Below, piece after piece: positions 37,479-46,361 of a DNA stretch of 64,000 bases. Position numbers and translations under genes: made by a program. Location: positions 62,001-126,000 of the forward strand of contig NZ_BCVQ01000008.1 in the NCBI RefSeq assembly GCF_001591825.1, given 5' to 3'. Source of the DNA: Rossellomorea vietnamensis NBRC 101237 (lineage in GTDB: Bacteria; Bacillota; Bacilli; Bacillales; Bacillaceae_B). Numbering within the stretch: the stretch's first letter is position 1; every line of letters starts with the position of its first letter. Below the pieces are notes generated by a model. That model ran no database searches and was not told the origin of the DNA. It saw nothing but the letters and a program-made list of their open reading frames with translations.

Positions 37479-37514
37479 ACAAAAGCTCCGGTGCATGCCG
37501 GAGCTTTTGTGTTC
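37479..37514 (+). terminator. Terminator after yqkB
   Basis: A 13-bp perfect stem ACAAAAGCTCCGG/CCGGAGCTTTTGT with a short loop and T-containing tail. Confidence 0.82.
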
Positions 37515-37596
37515 TTAAAACCAATAATACGCACAAAATCACAATGAATATTAACATATAATTCCTGTTTATTGGGTGATTAGTGAAAATTATCCA

Positions 37597-38493
37597 TCAC
37601 TCCGCCAAGAGCTCTTCAAACATCCCCGCCAAAGAAACCCCGGTTTTCCATCCATCAAGTCCACCTTCTACAGACCAGGACGCAGACAGAATGGAATGAC
37701 AAAATCCATACTGAAGCAACCGCTCATAAGAGAGGGAAAGGAGGGAAGCGATTGTCTCTGTCCTATATCGGAGCAGCTCTAACGGCGCATCCCATTTCTC
37801 CCACTCATTCAACATGAACTGAATGCAGTCATATTCCCTCTCGCCAATCAGCCCTTTGGGATCGATGGCAGTCCAGCCGGAAGAATCGGAGTAGAGAATG
37901 TTTCCGTGATGAAGATCACCGTGAAGAAGATAGAGATCTGTGGAAGAACTCAGCAATTCCGGATAAAGGGCTTCAGCTTTAGCGACGAGCTCCTGAGGGA
38001 TGGGGCCGGTTCCCCCGTTAAATCGTTCCCGTAGCCTTCCGATTCCCTTTGACCAGGATTCAACCGTAGGGTAGGGGTGGGTGCTGACAGGTTTATGCCA
38101 AAGTCGTTTGGCGGTATGGGAGAAGACAGAAAGGACCTCTGTTTCATCTTCAATCGAGAGAAGGGAAGATCCCGGCATGAGACGGTCTAACAGGATCCAG
38201 CCTTCCTCCTGACTGTAGTCGAGCATTTTCACCATTCCCTTTCCTTGAAAATCCTGAAGGGCATGAAACTCATTGGAGAAATCATTGTTCGGATACCCGA
38301 TCTTTAAAACGGCTCGCTCTTGCAGGATCTGGACCGGAATCACGAAGTTATAGCTTAGAGAAAAAGGCTCACCGTAGGTTAACTGGAATCGGTCTTTTAA
38401 TGACTCCATGAGATCTTCCGTATCCGTAATCCAATCATCCCCCGCATCCCCATACATCGTTTGCATTTTTAACCTGAAATCAGTTGGAATCAT
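37597..38493 (-). CDS. Aminoglycoside/hydroxyurea phosphotransferase-family kinase
   Basis: A 298-residue kinase-like protein. YLLHGDLHHGNIL is the catalytic loop (Asp and Asn), AIDPKGLIGE carries the metal-binding Asp, and AVLKIGYP has the ATP-binding Lys. This resembles the APH(6)/hydroxyurea phosphotransferase group. Chromosomal members in soil and marine bacilli often have unknown natural substrates, so resistance should not be assumed. Its ATG overlaps the yqkD stop (ATGA), so the two are translated together. Confidence 0.82.
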   Translation of the reverse strand: MIPTDFRLKMQTMYGDAGDDWITDTEDLMESLKDRFQLTYGEPFSLSYNFVIPVQILQERAVLKIGYPNNDFSNEFHALQDFQGKGMVKMLDYSQEEGWILLDRLMPGSSLLSIEDETEVLSVFSHTAKRLWHKPVSTHPYPTVESWSKGIGRLRERFNGGTGPIPQELVAKAEALYPELLSSSTDLYLLHGDLHHGNILYSDSSGWTAIDPKGLIGEREYDCIQFMLNEWEKWDAPLELLRYRTETIASLLSLSYERLLQYGFCHSILSASWSVEGGLDGWKTGVSLAGMFEELLAE

Positions 38494-39416
38494 GAGACGA
38501 CATCCTTTCCCTTTAAAACAAATTGCTCCAGGAACCGTTGGATCAATCCCTCGTATTCTTCCGGGTTATCATTATACGACTGGGCATGGGTACCGCTGAA
38601 ATCAAGGAAAAGCTCCTTTGGACCCTGCTTCTTCTCAAATAGATCCTTTGTCATTTGAGGAAGGATGAAATCATCGTTCTTGCTGTGAATGAATAATACG
38701 GGTTTTTGAATGTTTTGGACAACCGAAATTGGTGATAAATCCTTTAGTGTATAGCCTTGTCGCAGTTTCAGGGTACCGTCCACGAGGGGGAGGAGGAATT
38801 TTGCAGGCATCTTCACTTCTGCACTCATCCGGTAAGCAAGCTGTTCACCAAAGTCGGAGAAGGGACAATCGGCAATATAAAAATCAGCCCGATCTTCCAC
38901 GCTGCCGGCATAAAGAAGCAAAGTCGCAGCCCCCATGGATTCTCCGTGGATTCCAAAGAATACATCGTCCCCTTCCCGGCGGATCAGCTCGTCCACGACC
39001 GCCTTCAGGTCATATTTCTCAAAATATCCATAGCTCGTTGTCTTCCCCCCTGATTCCCCATGACGCCTGTGGTCATAAATGACGGCATTGAACCCCTGTT
39101 TGATGAAAAGATTCATGTACTTGATGGAATTCCACTTGTTTTCCGTCACTCCATGGGAAAAGATCATGAATTTATTATGAGGGTGAGGCTTCACGAATAC
39201 CGCTTTAATATCATAACCGTACCGAGAAGGAATCAGGACCTCTTCTTTAGGAAGGGAGTCATACTCTTCTTCAATCAGCCGGGTCGATTCGGTTTCACGC
39301 GCCCTGATGAAATCGTCCCCCTTTTTCGGTAAATACATAAATCGATTCGTAATATAAACCCCAAGCAGCCCGATAGAGGACAGGGTGCCGCCGAGGATGG
39401 CCCATTTTTTTCGCAT
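38490..39416 (-). CDS. yqkD: Alpha/beta hydrolase YqkD
   Basis: A 308-residue serine hydrolase with an N-terminal membrane helix (about residues 7-25), so it is likely anchored with the enzyme domain outside or at the membrane. The nucleophile is in HGESMGAAT, the acid in SKNDDF and the His in SGTHAQSY. Esterase or acyl-hydrolase action is plausible; no substrate is known. First gene of a two-gene transcript with the kinase. Confidence 0.85.
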   Translation of the reverse strand: MRKKWAILGGTLSSIGLLGVYITNRFMYLPKKGDDFIRARETESTRLIEEEYDSLPKEEVLIPSRYGYDIKAVFVKPHPHNKFMIFSHGVTENKWNSIKYMNLFIKQGFNAVIYDHRRHGESGGKTTSYGYFEKYDLKAVVDELIRREGDDVFFGIHGESMGAATLLLYAGSVEDRADFYIADCPFSDFGEQLAYRMSAEVKMPAKFLLPLVDGTLKLRQGYTLKDLSPISVVQNIQKPVLFIHSKNDDFILPQMTKDLFEKKQGPKELFLDFSGTHAQSYNDNPEEYEGLIQRFLEQFVLKGKDVVS

Positions 39417-39489
39417 ATGTCATCACCTCATAGGAATATCGTTTATTCTTATTGTAGCAAATAAAGGAAATAAGCGGAATTTTGAGAAT

Positions 39490-39525
39490 GAAAAAAAGTG
39501 CCTCGGGAAGAGACACTCTTTTTTT
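39490..39525 (-). terminator. Terminator of the 43-residue gene
   Basis: Minus strand: AGTGTCTC pairs with GAGGCACT (one G-U pair), followed by seven T. The plus strand side also ends in T, so it may work both ways. Confidence 0.78.
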
Positions 39526-39546
39526 AGTCCATGTGTAGTTGAGGAC

Positions 39547-39678
39547 TTATGATTTAGCGTTTTGTCCTTTAGTTGGATGAATGGCTTTATCCAGTTCTTC
39601 TTTCGCCATGGTGTTTGAAACCGTATCTGAATTCGGTTTCCCTTTTTGACTGAATCCTTTATCGCGTTTTTGGCTCAT
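39547..39678 (-). CDS. Small hydrophilic protein, 43 residues, unknown function
   Basis: A complete short gene: ATG at 39678, AAGGAG nine bases upstream, TAA at 39547, then a terminator. The protein starts MSQKRDKGFSQKGKPNSDT and is rich in Lys, Asn, Ser and Asp with no Cys and no hydrophobic stretch. This composition recalls small acid-soluble spore proteins, but I cannot match it to a named one. Confidence 0.72.
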   Translation of the reverse strand: MSQKRDKGFSQKGKPNSDTVSNTMAKEELDKAIHPTKGQNAKS

Positions 39679-39739
39679 GTGAATCATCTCCTTAGAGGGT
39701 ATCACTATTAGAATGCTCGAAGGAGAAAGGGCCTATGCA

Positions 39740-40642
39740 TCACTGATTCAATTCATGAAGGCGGTAGTAACCGCTTTCAATCGGACGGCTGACATGAGGT
39801 TTAACGACTTCGATGGCATGTGCAAGCTTCTCCAGGTCAATCCCGGTGAAGATTCCCATTTCTTCGAGCATATACACAACATCCTCGGTTGCCACATTCC
39901 CGGTCGCACCGGGAGCAAAAGGGCAGCCTCCGAGACCGCCGGCACTTGTGTCGAAGCGGTCGATTCCCGCTTGAAGGGACGCAAGGATATTAGCGAGCGC
40001 CATCTTGCGGGTGTCATGGAAATGTGCTGTCAGTAAGGTTTGAGGTAATTCCTCTTTCAATAATGTAAAAAGATGATACGCTTCAGACGGATTGGCACGG
40101 CCGATCGTATCGGCGACGCTCAGTTCATCTACACCCAGTGAAACAAATTTCTTACATAGAGCAAGAGTATCCTCCGGTAGGATTTTACCTTCGTATGGAC
40201 AGTAAAAAGCGGTAGAAATGCAGGCTCTCACGAAGTAGCCCTTTTCTTTTAACTCTGAAATAAGCGGTGTCAGGTCTGTAAGAGCTTCATCGGTTGTCTT
40301 ATTGATGTTTTTTTGATTGAACGAATTGCTCACGCCAACGAATACTGCGATAGACCGGCAGTCCGTTTCATAAACGCGTGCCATCCCCTTTTTATTAGGG
40401 GCAAGTACCATATCACGGGAGTCCAGTGTCATGCACGAGTCGACAATCTCACTCGCATCCTGCATCTGTGGAACCCATTTCGGAGACACAAACGAAGTCA
40501 GCTCCATTTCTTTGATTCCCGATTGCTTCAAACGCAGGATAAATTCTTTTTTAACGTCCGTCGGGACAAAATTCTTCTCATTTTGTAAGCCGTCTCTCGG
40601 ACCTACTTCGATAATCGTAGCTTTTTTAGGTAAATTCATCAT
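39740..40642 (-). CDS. yngG: Hydroxymethylglutaryl-CoA lyase
   Basis: A 300-residue HMGL-like TIM-barrel enzyme that splits HMG-CoA into acetyl-CoA and acetoacetate, the last step of leucine breakdown. EVGPRDGLQNE (metal Asp and catalytic Arg), TSFVSPKWVPQ, the HFHDT metal His pair and GGLGGCPFAPGATGN with the catalytic Cys are all present. Two ATG codons lie in tandem (40642 and 40639); the second is better spaced after GGAGGAG. The divergent thiolase and CoA-transferase genes would handle the acetoacetate formed. In B. subtilis the gene is in the yng operon, not here. Confidence 0.92.
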   Translation of the reverse strand: MMNLPKKATIIEVGPRDGLQNEKNFVPTDVKKEFILRLKQSGIKEMELTSFVSPKWVPQMQDASEIVDSCMTLDSRDMVLAPNKKGMARVYETDCRSIAVFVGVSNSFNQKNINKTTDEALTDLTPLISELKEKGYFVRACISTAFYCPYEGKILPEDTLALCKKFVSLGVDELSVADTIGRANPSEAYHLFTLLKEELPQTLLTAHFHDTRKMALANILASLQAGIDRFDTSAGGLGGCPFAPGATGNVATEDVVYMLEEMGIFTGIDLEKLAHAIEVVKPHVSRPIESGYYRLHELNQ

Positions 40643-40719
40643 TTCACTCCTCCCTCTTCATTTTAAGAAAATTTCGACATATAAATCAATATAAAAATTT
40701 TTTGGCGAATTTAGAGGAA

Positions 40720-40733
40720 TTTAACCGCTTACA
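40720..40733 (+). promoter_or_regulatory. Possible CcpA (cre) site before the thiolase gene
   Basis: TTTAACCGCTTACA fits the cre consensus TGWAARCGYTWNCW at 12 of 14 positions. Carbon catabolite control would suit a ketone-body operon. Eye match only. Confidence 0.35.
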
Positions 40734-40813
40734 TAGAATGAGTTAAAGTGGAACTGTTTTATAGGTTATGAATAGGCAAGCATATCAGTCAGAAGAGAAA
40801 GGGAGGAAGAACG

Positions 40814-42001
40814 ATGTCGAATGAAGTTGTCATTGTGAGTGCAGTACGTACGGCCATCGGGAGCTTTAACGGATCATTAAAAGGTATTTCCGCTCCGGAA
40901 CTTGGAGCGATTGTGATTAAAGATGCCCTTGAAAAGGCTGGCTTAAGCGGTAGTGATGTGGATGAAGTGATCATGGGGAATGTGTTGCAGGCAGGATTGG
41001 GACAGAACCCGGCCCGTCAAGCATCCATCAAAGCGGGACTGCCTGAGCAGGTACCGGCCATGACGATAAATAAAGTATGTGGATCAGGATTAAAAACGGT
41101 TCATCTCGCAACGCAGGCAATCCTTGCAGGGGATGCAGATATCATCGTTGCAGGTGGAATGGAAAATATGAGTCAGGCCCCTTATTTACTGCAGGGAGCA
41201 AGAGAAGGATACAAAATGGGGGACCAGAAAGTCGTAGACAGCATGATATCAGACGGCTTATGGTGTGCCTTTAATGATTATCATATGGGTGTGACGGCAG
41301 AGAATCTATGCGACCGTTACTCTCTGACACGCGAAGAACAGGACGAATTCGCAGCATGGAGTCAGCAAAAAGCTGCTGCAGCCATTGAATCCGGACGATT
41401 TGATGATGAAATCGTCCCGGTTTCCATCCCGCAGCGAAAAGGGGATCCGGTTGTGTTCAAGCAGGATGAGTTCCCACGCAAGGGATCAACGGCCGAGAAA
41501 TTATCGGGTCTTCGGGCTGCCTTCAAAAAAGATGGCTCTGTGACAGCCGGTAATGCATCGGGCATCAATGATGGGGCCGCTGCTGTTGTCGTCATGTCCA
41601 GGAAGAAAGCAGACGAACTCGGCATCACCCCTCTCGTGACGATCAAAGGGAATGCCAATGCAGGTGTAGATCCTAGCGTCATGGGAATCGGACCGGTTGC
41701 CGCCGTTAAAAAAGTATTGGAAAAAACGAAGATGACCATTGAGGATATGGAATTGATTGAAGCCAATGAAGCATTTGCCGCTCAATCATTGGCGGTGGAT
41801 AAAGAGCTTCGATTCAAAAAGGATGCCCTCAATGTAAACGGGGGAGCCATTGCCCTGGGTCACCCGATTGGAGCCAGCGGAACACGGATCCTGGTGACGC
41901 TGATTCATGAGATGAAGAAAAGAGGCGTCCAAAATGGACTCGCTACCCTATGCATCGGTGGAGGACAGGGAGTAGCGACAGTTGTTGAACTTCATAAATA
42001 A
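40814..42001 (+). CDS. Acetyl-CoA C-acetyltransferase (thiolase)
   Basis: A 395-residue thiolase (AtoB/MmgA type). The nucleophile Cys89 is in [11 protein letters not shown], the base His in [10 protein letters not shown], and the second Cys in LCIGGGQG. It joins two acetyl-CoA or, in the degradative direction, splits acetoacetyl-CoA. The next two genes encode a 3-oxoacid CoA-transferase, so acetoacetate could be activated and then cleaved to acetyl-CoA here. GGGAGGAAG precedes the ATG. Confidence 0.93.
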   Translation: MSNEVVIVSAVRTAIGSFNGSLKGISAPELGAIVIKDALEKAGLSGSDVDEVIMGNVLQAGLGQNPARQASIKAGLPEQVPAMTINKVCGSGLKTVHLATQAILAGDADIIVAGGMENMSQAPYLLQGAREGYKMGDQKVVDSMISDGLWCAFNDYHMGVTAENLCDRYSLTREEQDEFAAWSQQKAAAAIESGRFDDEIVPVSIPQRKGDPVVFKQDEFPRKGSTAEKLSGLRAAFKKDGSVTAGNASGINDGAAAVVVMSRKKADELGITPLVTIKGNANAGVDPSVMGIGPVAAVKKVLEKTKMTIEDMELIEANEAFAAQSLAVDKELRFKKDALNVNGGAIALGHPIGASGTRILVTLIHEMKKRGVQNGLATLCIGGGQGVATVVELHK

Positions 42002-42037
42002 GGAATGGGGAAAATCCAGATTGGAGGAGGGAATACA

Positions 42038-42730
42038 ATGAAAGAAGTATACACTTCATATGACGAAGCGGTGGCAGATATTCACGATGGAGCAACATTG
42101 ATGGTTGGAGGATTCGGCCTGTGCGGGATCCCTGAAAAACTCATCCTTGCCCTTGTGGAAAAAGGAGTGAAAAACCTGACCGTCATTTCAAATAACTGTG
42201 GAGTAGACGATTGGGGCCTGGGTTTATTACTGAAAAATAAGCAGATTGATAAGATGATAGGTTCCTATGTCGGGGAAAACAAAGAATTTGAAAGACAGGT
42301 CTTATCGGGAGAGCTTGAGGTGGAACTCGTTCCCCAAGGTACGCTTGCGGAGAAAATCCGTGCAGGTGGTGCAGGGATCCCTGCATTCTACACGCCTGCA
42401 GGAGTCGGGACACCGGTAGCGGAAGGAAAAGAAACCCGCACATTCAATGGGAAAGAATACTTGTTGGAAGAAGCGTATACGGCAGACTTCTCACTTGTAC
42501 GGGCGTGGAAGGCCGATAAGATGGGGAATCTGATCTACAATAAGACGGCGCAGAACTTTAATCCGATGATTGCAGCGGCGGGGAAAGTGACGATTGCCGA
42601 GGTGGAAGAGCTGGTTGAAATCGGGGACATCAATCCGAATGAAGTGCATACACCGAGCATCTACGTGCAGCGCCTGATACAGGCCGAGCAGGAAAAACGG
42701 ATTGAAAGAAGAACAGTGAGACAAGCATAG
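42038..42730 (+). CDS. scoA: 3-oxoacid CoA-transferase subunit A
   Basis: A 230-residue family I CoA-transferase alpha subunit. [14 protein letters not shown] and [11 protein letters not shown] are typical. With ScoB it moves CoA from succinyl-CoA (or acetyl-CoA) to acetoacetate. The frame opens at 42005, but ATG 42038 is the one following GGAGGAGGG. Subunit B follows after 18 bases. Succinyl-CoA made by MutAB is the classic donor, which links this operon to the 4-16 kb genes. Confidence 0.9.
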   Translation: MKEVYTSYDEAVADIHDGATLMVGGFGLCGIPEKLILALVEKGVKNLTVISNNCGVDDWGLGLLLKNKQIDKMIGSYVGENKEFERQVLSGELEVELVPQGTLAEKIRAGGAGIPAFYTPAGVGTPVAEGKETRTFNGKEYLLEEAYTADFSLVRAWKADKMGNLIYNKTAQNFNPMIAAAGKVTIAEVEELVEIGDINPNEVHTPSIYVQRLIQAEQEKRIERRTVRQA

Positions 42731-42748
42731 AAGGGAGAGTGGAACGGG

Positions 42749-43411
42749 ATGGATCGAGCCAAAATGCGTGAAAGAATCGCAAGAAGAGCGGAAAAGGAAA
42801 TAGAAGATGGTTTCTATGTCAACTTAGGGATCGGGATGCCTACGCTGGTAGCCAACTACATTACAGAAAACAAACAGGTTGTCCTTCAATCTGAAAATGG
42901 ATTACTCGGAATCGGACCATATCCGGGTGAAAATGAAGTCGATGCCGACCTCATCAACGCGGGAAAAGAGACCGTTACGGCGATTCCGGGCTCCTCTTAC
43001 TTTAATAGCTCGGAGTCATTCGGAATGATCCGCGGAGGGCATATCAATATCGCCATCCTTGGTGGAATGGAAGTAGCCGAAAACGGGGACCTTGCCAACT
43101 GGATGATCCCCGGGAAAATGATCAAAGGGATGGGTGGAGCGATGGACCTGGTTCACGGAGCCCAGCGCATCATCGTTATCATGGAACATGTCAATAAGGC
43201 CGGGGAAAGCAAGATCCTGAAAGAATGCACCCTGCCCCTGACGGGAAAAGGCGTCGTTGACCGCATCATAACGGACCGCGCCGTAATGGATGTAACGGAG
43301 GAAGGCTTACTGCTTCGCGAAGTAGCGAACGGCTTCTCTGTGGAGGATATCCAATCATCCACGGATGCAACGTTGATCGTAGGGGATGACGTAGTACTGG
43401 AAGCGTATTGA
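42749..43411 (+). CDS. scoB: 3-oxoacid CoA-transferase subunit B
   Basis: A 220-residue beta subunit carrying the catalytic Glu49 in [12 protein letters not shown], which forms the enzyme-CoA thioester. NLGIGMPT near the N-terminus and [11 protein letters not shown] belong to the family. Succinyl-CoA:acetoacetate and acetyl-CoA:acetoacetate enzymes are not separable by eye. Last gene of the thiolase-scoA-scoB operon, followed by a terminator. Confidence 0.9.
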   Translation: MDRAKMRERIARRAEKEIEDGFYVNLGIGMPTLVANYITENKQVVLQSENGLLGIGPYPGENEVDADLINAGKETVTAIPGSSYFNSSESFGMIRGGHINIAILGGMEVAENGDLANWMIPGKMIKGMGGAMDLVHGAQRIIVIMEHVNKAGESKILKECTLPLTGKGVVDRIITDRAVMDVTEEGLLLREVANGFSVEDIQSSTDATLIVGDDVVLEAY

Positions 43412-43418
43412 TGGAGAG

Positions 43419-43462
43419 AGCCGGTTAGAAGGGGAGAGTACCTCTTTTGACCGGCTTTTTTT
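43419..43462 (+). terminator. Terminator of the thiolase-scoAB operon
   Basis: AGCCGGT and ACCGGCT close a larger stem-loop that also pairs AGGGG with CCTCT; seven T follow. Confidence 0.8.
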
Positions 43463-43527
43463 GAGCCTGCCTTTTGACTAAAGAGAAAAAAAGATTTATA
43501 ACTATGACAGATAGGGGGAATCAGAAC

Positions 43528-43758
43528 ATGTCCAAGAAAAAGAAACAGGAAGCCGAATTGACGTTGAAAAATTCCATCAACGGGGACATCTTCGAACAAC
43601 TGAAGCAGAAGAAGGCAGAGCTTGAAAAAGTAGAGTCTGTGAAGAAGGAAGAAGAGCGCCTCCGGAAAATAGAAGAGAAAAAACAGCGTGAAAAGAATAA
43701 AAGTTTCGAAGAGCTGTTGAATGAAAGCAATATGAATTGGAAGAACTACAAGGATTGA
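43528..43758 (+). CDS. yqkE: YqkE family small protein (DUF3886)
   Basis: A 76-residue highly charged, coiled-coil-like protein (KKKKQEAELTLKNSIN, then a Lys/Glu-rich helix, ending SFEELLNESNMNWKNYKD). Position next to yqkF matches B. subtilis yqkE. Function unknown. ATG 43528 follows AGGGGG; the open frame starts at 43474 without a good site. Confidence 0.8.
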   Translation: MSKKKKQEAELTLKNSINGDIFEQLKQKKAELEKVESVKKEEERLRKIEEKKQREKNKSFEELLNESNMNWKNYKD

Positions 43759-43784
43759 TGAGGGAAGTAAGAGTGGTGCCCTCG

Positions 43785-43835
43785 AAAAAAATAAGCGGGC
43801 AGGGAACCAATAAACCCTGACCCGCTTATTTTTTT
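43785..43835. terminator. Bidirectional terminator between yqkE and yqkF
   Basis: AAAAAAATAAGCGGG with CCCGCTTATTTTTTT plus an inner AGGG/CCCT pairing. The stop codon of yqkF lies in the right arm. Confidence 0.88.
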
Positions 43836-44757
43836 AGTCTCTATGTTGCTCGTATCGTGATAATTTGGTTAATTGTTTTAGCATGTCAAGCTCTTCGGAA
43901 GATAGAGGTCCCGCATTCACTGCGTCGATATTCTCCTGAAGCTGTTGAACGGAGCTGGCGCCCGGGATGACAGCACCCACCGACTTATGAGCGAGAATAT
44001 ATTGAAGGGCAAGTTCGTTCATTGAACGGTTGTCCCCCATTTTCCCATGGATGGACTTCAGTGTTTCTTCAAGTTCTTGATAAGAGTAGTCCAAATAGCC
44101 ATCTTCCTTCATTTTCGCAGAAGCTTTAGACAGCATCTTTTCGGAAAGAAGCCCTTTTGCCAAAGGTCCCCGGGCCACGATGCTCACCTTATTTTCATCC
44201 AGCAGGTCCATCCATTCTTCCGGTCGGCGATCCAGTAAGCTGTACTGCATCATGACACTATCAATGGAAGAAGAAGTGAGAAATTGCTTGATGACATTCG
44301 GCCGGATGGAAGAGATGCCGTAATAGCGGATCAGCCCTTCCTTCTTCAACTCTTCAAACGCTTCGATCGTTTCTTCAAAATCGTCTTCGATCGTCCCTCC
44401 GTGAAGCTGGTAAAGATCGATATAATCCACTTTCAAGCGCGATAGGCTGTCCTTCACGGCAGACTTGATATAGGATTTGGAAGGGTCCCAGCGCCAGCCA
44501 TCCTCAACATCATTCCAACGATTTCCACCTTTTGTGGCCAGGATGATATCGTCCCGGACCTCACGAATGGCGTTGCCTACGATTTCTTCATTTTGACCAA
44601 AGTCATATAAATCAGCAGTATCAAGATAATTGATACCATTTTCTAAAGCATGCTGCACAATTTCCTTCGCAGAACTTTCTTCGGTTCCAAGGGACATACA
44701 ACCGAGCCCCATTTTTGATACATGTAGATCGGAATGACCTATTTGTCTTTTATCCAT
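43834..44757 (-). CDS. yqkF: Aldo/keto reductase YqkF
   Basis: A 307-residue AKR TIM barrel. Catalytic Asp and Tyr are in LDTADLYDFGQNEEI, the Lys in LATKGGN and the His in LYQLHGG. NADPH binding loop residues lie near the C-terminus (GASSVQQLQEN). Substrate unknown; aldehydes and ketones are reduced by the family. Same location as in B. subtilis. Confidence 0.9.
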   Translation of the reverse strand: MDKRQIGHSDLHVSKMGLGCMSLGTEESSAKEIVQHALENGINYLDTADLYDFGQNEEIVGNAIREVRDDIILATKGGNRWNDVEDGWRWDPSKSYIKSAVKDSLSRLKVDYIDLYQLHGGTIEDDFEETIEAFEELKKEGLIRYYGISSIRPNVIKQFLTSSSIDSVMMQYSLLDRRPEEWMDLLDENKVSIVARGPLAKGLLSEKMLSKASAKMKEDGYLDYSYQELEETLKSIHGKMGDNRSMNELALQYILAHKSVGAVIPGASSVQQLQENIDAVNAGPLSSEELDMLKQLTKLSRYEQHRD

Positions 44758-44836
44758 TGTATCCGTCCTTTCAACATTAGCACTCTCTATTATATTAACG
44801 AAAGTGGGGACGAATAAACAAAGAAAACGGCTGCCT

Positions 44837-44962
44837 TCAACGATTGGCTTCGATCCATTCCTTGACAGTAACGTAGGTTTGATTATATTCCTTCAACTTA
44901 GCCTTGATTTCCCATGCTTTCCCTACCAGGATGATCCGGTCCTTTTCAGCAATCACCTTCAA
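44837..44962 (-). CDS. mciZ: Mother-cell FtsZ inhibitor MciZ
   Basis: A 41-residue protein from a TTG start at 44962, six bases after AGGTGA. It contains VGKAWEIKAKLKEYNQTY, nearly the same as the core of B. subtilis MciZ (VGKAWEIRAKLKEYGRTF), the 40-residue peptide that caps FtsZ filaments in the sporulating mother cell. It lies between yqkF and nudF. An in-frame stop just upstream fixes the N-terminus. MciZ is sigma-E controlled in B. subtilis; a CATACATT element at 44999-45006 (minus strand) fits a sigma-E -10, without a clear -35. Confidence 0.88.
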   Translation of the reverse strand: MKVIAEKDRIILVGKAWEIKAKLKEYNQTYVTVKEWIEANR

Positions 44963-45043
44963 GGGTTTTCACCTCGATCCTCGAATAGGATATGGTAAAA
45001 TGTATGAGGACAAGGTCGATGACAGAACAAGGAGAGTTGAACG

Positions 45044-45589
45044 ATGAAAAAATTCGAAGAAAAGACGATCACAACAGAAACGATCTACCAAGGGAAAATC
45101 ATTGATCTTCAAGTGGATGAAGTCGAGCTTCCAAACGGCAAGACATCCAAGCGGGAACTGATTAAGCACCCTGGAGCTGTAGCGGTCATCGCATTGACAC
45201 CGGAAGGGAAATTAGTGATGGTGGAGCAGTACCGTAAAGCGTTGGAGAAATCCATCATCGAAATACCTGCCGGAAAGCTTGAGCCCGGTGAAGAGCCGGA
45301 TAAAACGGCTCTGCGTGAATTGGAAGAAGAAACAGGATACGGGTGTGAGAATCTGGAGCATCTGATCTCGTTTTACACTTCACCTGGATTTGCGGATGAG
45401 CTGGTTCACTTGTATATCGCTCATGATATCCATCCCATCCAGGAGTCGAAAGAAACGGATGAAGACGAATTTGTCGAGTTGATTGAAGTGACAGTAGAAG
45501 AGGCACTGCAACTTATTAAAGAACAGCGGATATATGATGCGAAAACGGCTTATGCGGTTCAATATCTCCAACTGCAGAAGTTGGGGTAA
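45044..45589 (+). CDS. nudF: ADP-ribose pyrophosphatase (Nudix)
   Basis: A 181-residue Nudix hydrolase that cleaves ADP-ribose to AMP and ribose 5-phosphate. The Nudix box is GKLEPGEEPDKTALRELEEE followed by TGYG (about residues 78-101), complete with the metal-binding Glu residues. VEQYRKALEKSIIEIPAG is typical of the NudF/YffH type. GGAGAG precedes the ATG. Confidence 0.93.
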   Translation: MKKFEEKTITTETIYQGKIIDLQVDEVELPNGKTSKRELIKHPGAVAVIALTPEGKLVMVEQYRKALEKSIIEIPAGKLEPGEEPDKTALRELEEETGYGCENLEHLISFYTSPGFADELVHLYIAHDIHPIQESKETDEDEFVELIEVTVEEALQLIKEQRIYDAKTAYAVQYLQLQKLG

Positions 45590-45607
45590 TAAAAGGTGAT
45601 GTGAAGA

Positions 45608-45644
45608 AAGCTGGACTCCCGTTGAGAGGGGGTCCAGCTTTTTT
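45608..45644 (+). terminator. Terminator after nudF
   Basis: A 10-bp stem AAAGCTGGAC/GTCCAGCTTT followed by a T tail. Confidence 0.88.
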
Positions 45645-45657
45645 GAGGTGGAAATGG

Positions 45658-46236
45658 TTAATCGGGGAGGTCCTCAGGAACGAAAGAATAAACACATGTA
45701 TCACGTGAATCCGTCCCGTTTTCATCAAGATGGTCATGCCGAAAGGTCCCTTCAAGCAGAAAGCCCAGCTTCTCAGGCACTCTCCGTGATGAAGTGTTCC
45801 TCTCATCACAGCGGATTTCCACACGCTGACAGGAAAGGTCGTGTAGGGCGAAATGGGTCAACGCCTTCACGGCTTCCACCATATAGCCTTTTTTTGTGTG
45901 CCGTGAGTTGAGCCAATACCCGATTTCCACTTTGGGTACATCCCAATCAATGCGGTGAAGTCCCGTGGATCCGATGAATTCATCCGTTTCTTTCAGATAG
46001 ATATGTAGTCGGATATCAGTCTTCTTAATAAAATCTGCAAAGGATTCCCGTACGCCTGCCTCCACCTCTTCAAGGGTCTGTTCTTTCCGGGCGAAGGGGA
46101 GCCATGGTTTTAACTCACTCCGTGAATCTGTAATGGCACGAAACACGTCTGACCCGTCACCAGGCATGCATGGCCGAATATAAAGGCGTGGAGTTTCAAT
46201 ACGATCGGGAAATTCGATTAAGCTTGCCTTGGTCAT
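45658..46236 (-). CDS. GNAT acetyltransferase, RimJ/RimL type
   Basis: A 192-residue RimL-like acetyltransferase (ETPRLYIRPCMPGDGSDV, IGSTGLHRIDWD, IGYWLNSRHTKKGYMVEAV, VEIRCDERNTSSRRVPEKLGF). Such enzymes acetylate protein N-termini, ribosomal proteins or small molecules; the target is unknown. It faces nudF. Confidence 0.85.
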   Translation of the reverse strand: MTKASLIEFPDRIETPRLYIRPCMPGDGSDVFRAITDSRSELKPWLPFARKEQTLEEVEAGVRESFADFIKKTDIRLHIYLKETDEFIGSTGLHRIDWDVPKVEIGYWLNSRHTKKGYMVEAVKALTHFALHDLSCQRVEIRCDERNTSSRRVPEKLGFLLEGTFRHDHLDENGTDSRDTCVYSFVPEDLPD

Positions 46237-46301
46237 ATGATATTCCTCCCACTCAGGTTTCTATGATTATACGTTTATCCGAATGGAAGTTCAATAGAGT
46301 A

Positions 46302-46330
46302 GAATAAACCTCTTCCGCCTTACATATAGA
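46302..46330 (+). promoter_or_regulatory. Candidate sigma-E promoter of spoIIM
   Basis: GAATAAA (46302-46308), 14 bp, CATATAGA (46323-46330), partly matching the sigma-E pattern KMATATT-N14-CATANNNT. spoIIM is a mother-cell sigma-E gene in B. subtilis. Confidence 0.45.
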
Positions 46331-46361
46331 TTAGTAATCGATATCTAGGAGGAGCACTGTG

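Noticed and set aside
37597-38493. Aminoglycoside resistance gene
   Set aside because: The kinase motif is real, but the context is chromosomal with a hydrolase partner and no mobile element; a resistance phenotype cannot be claimed from this family.
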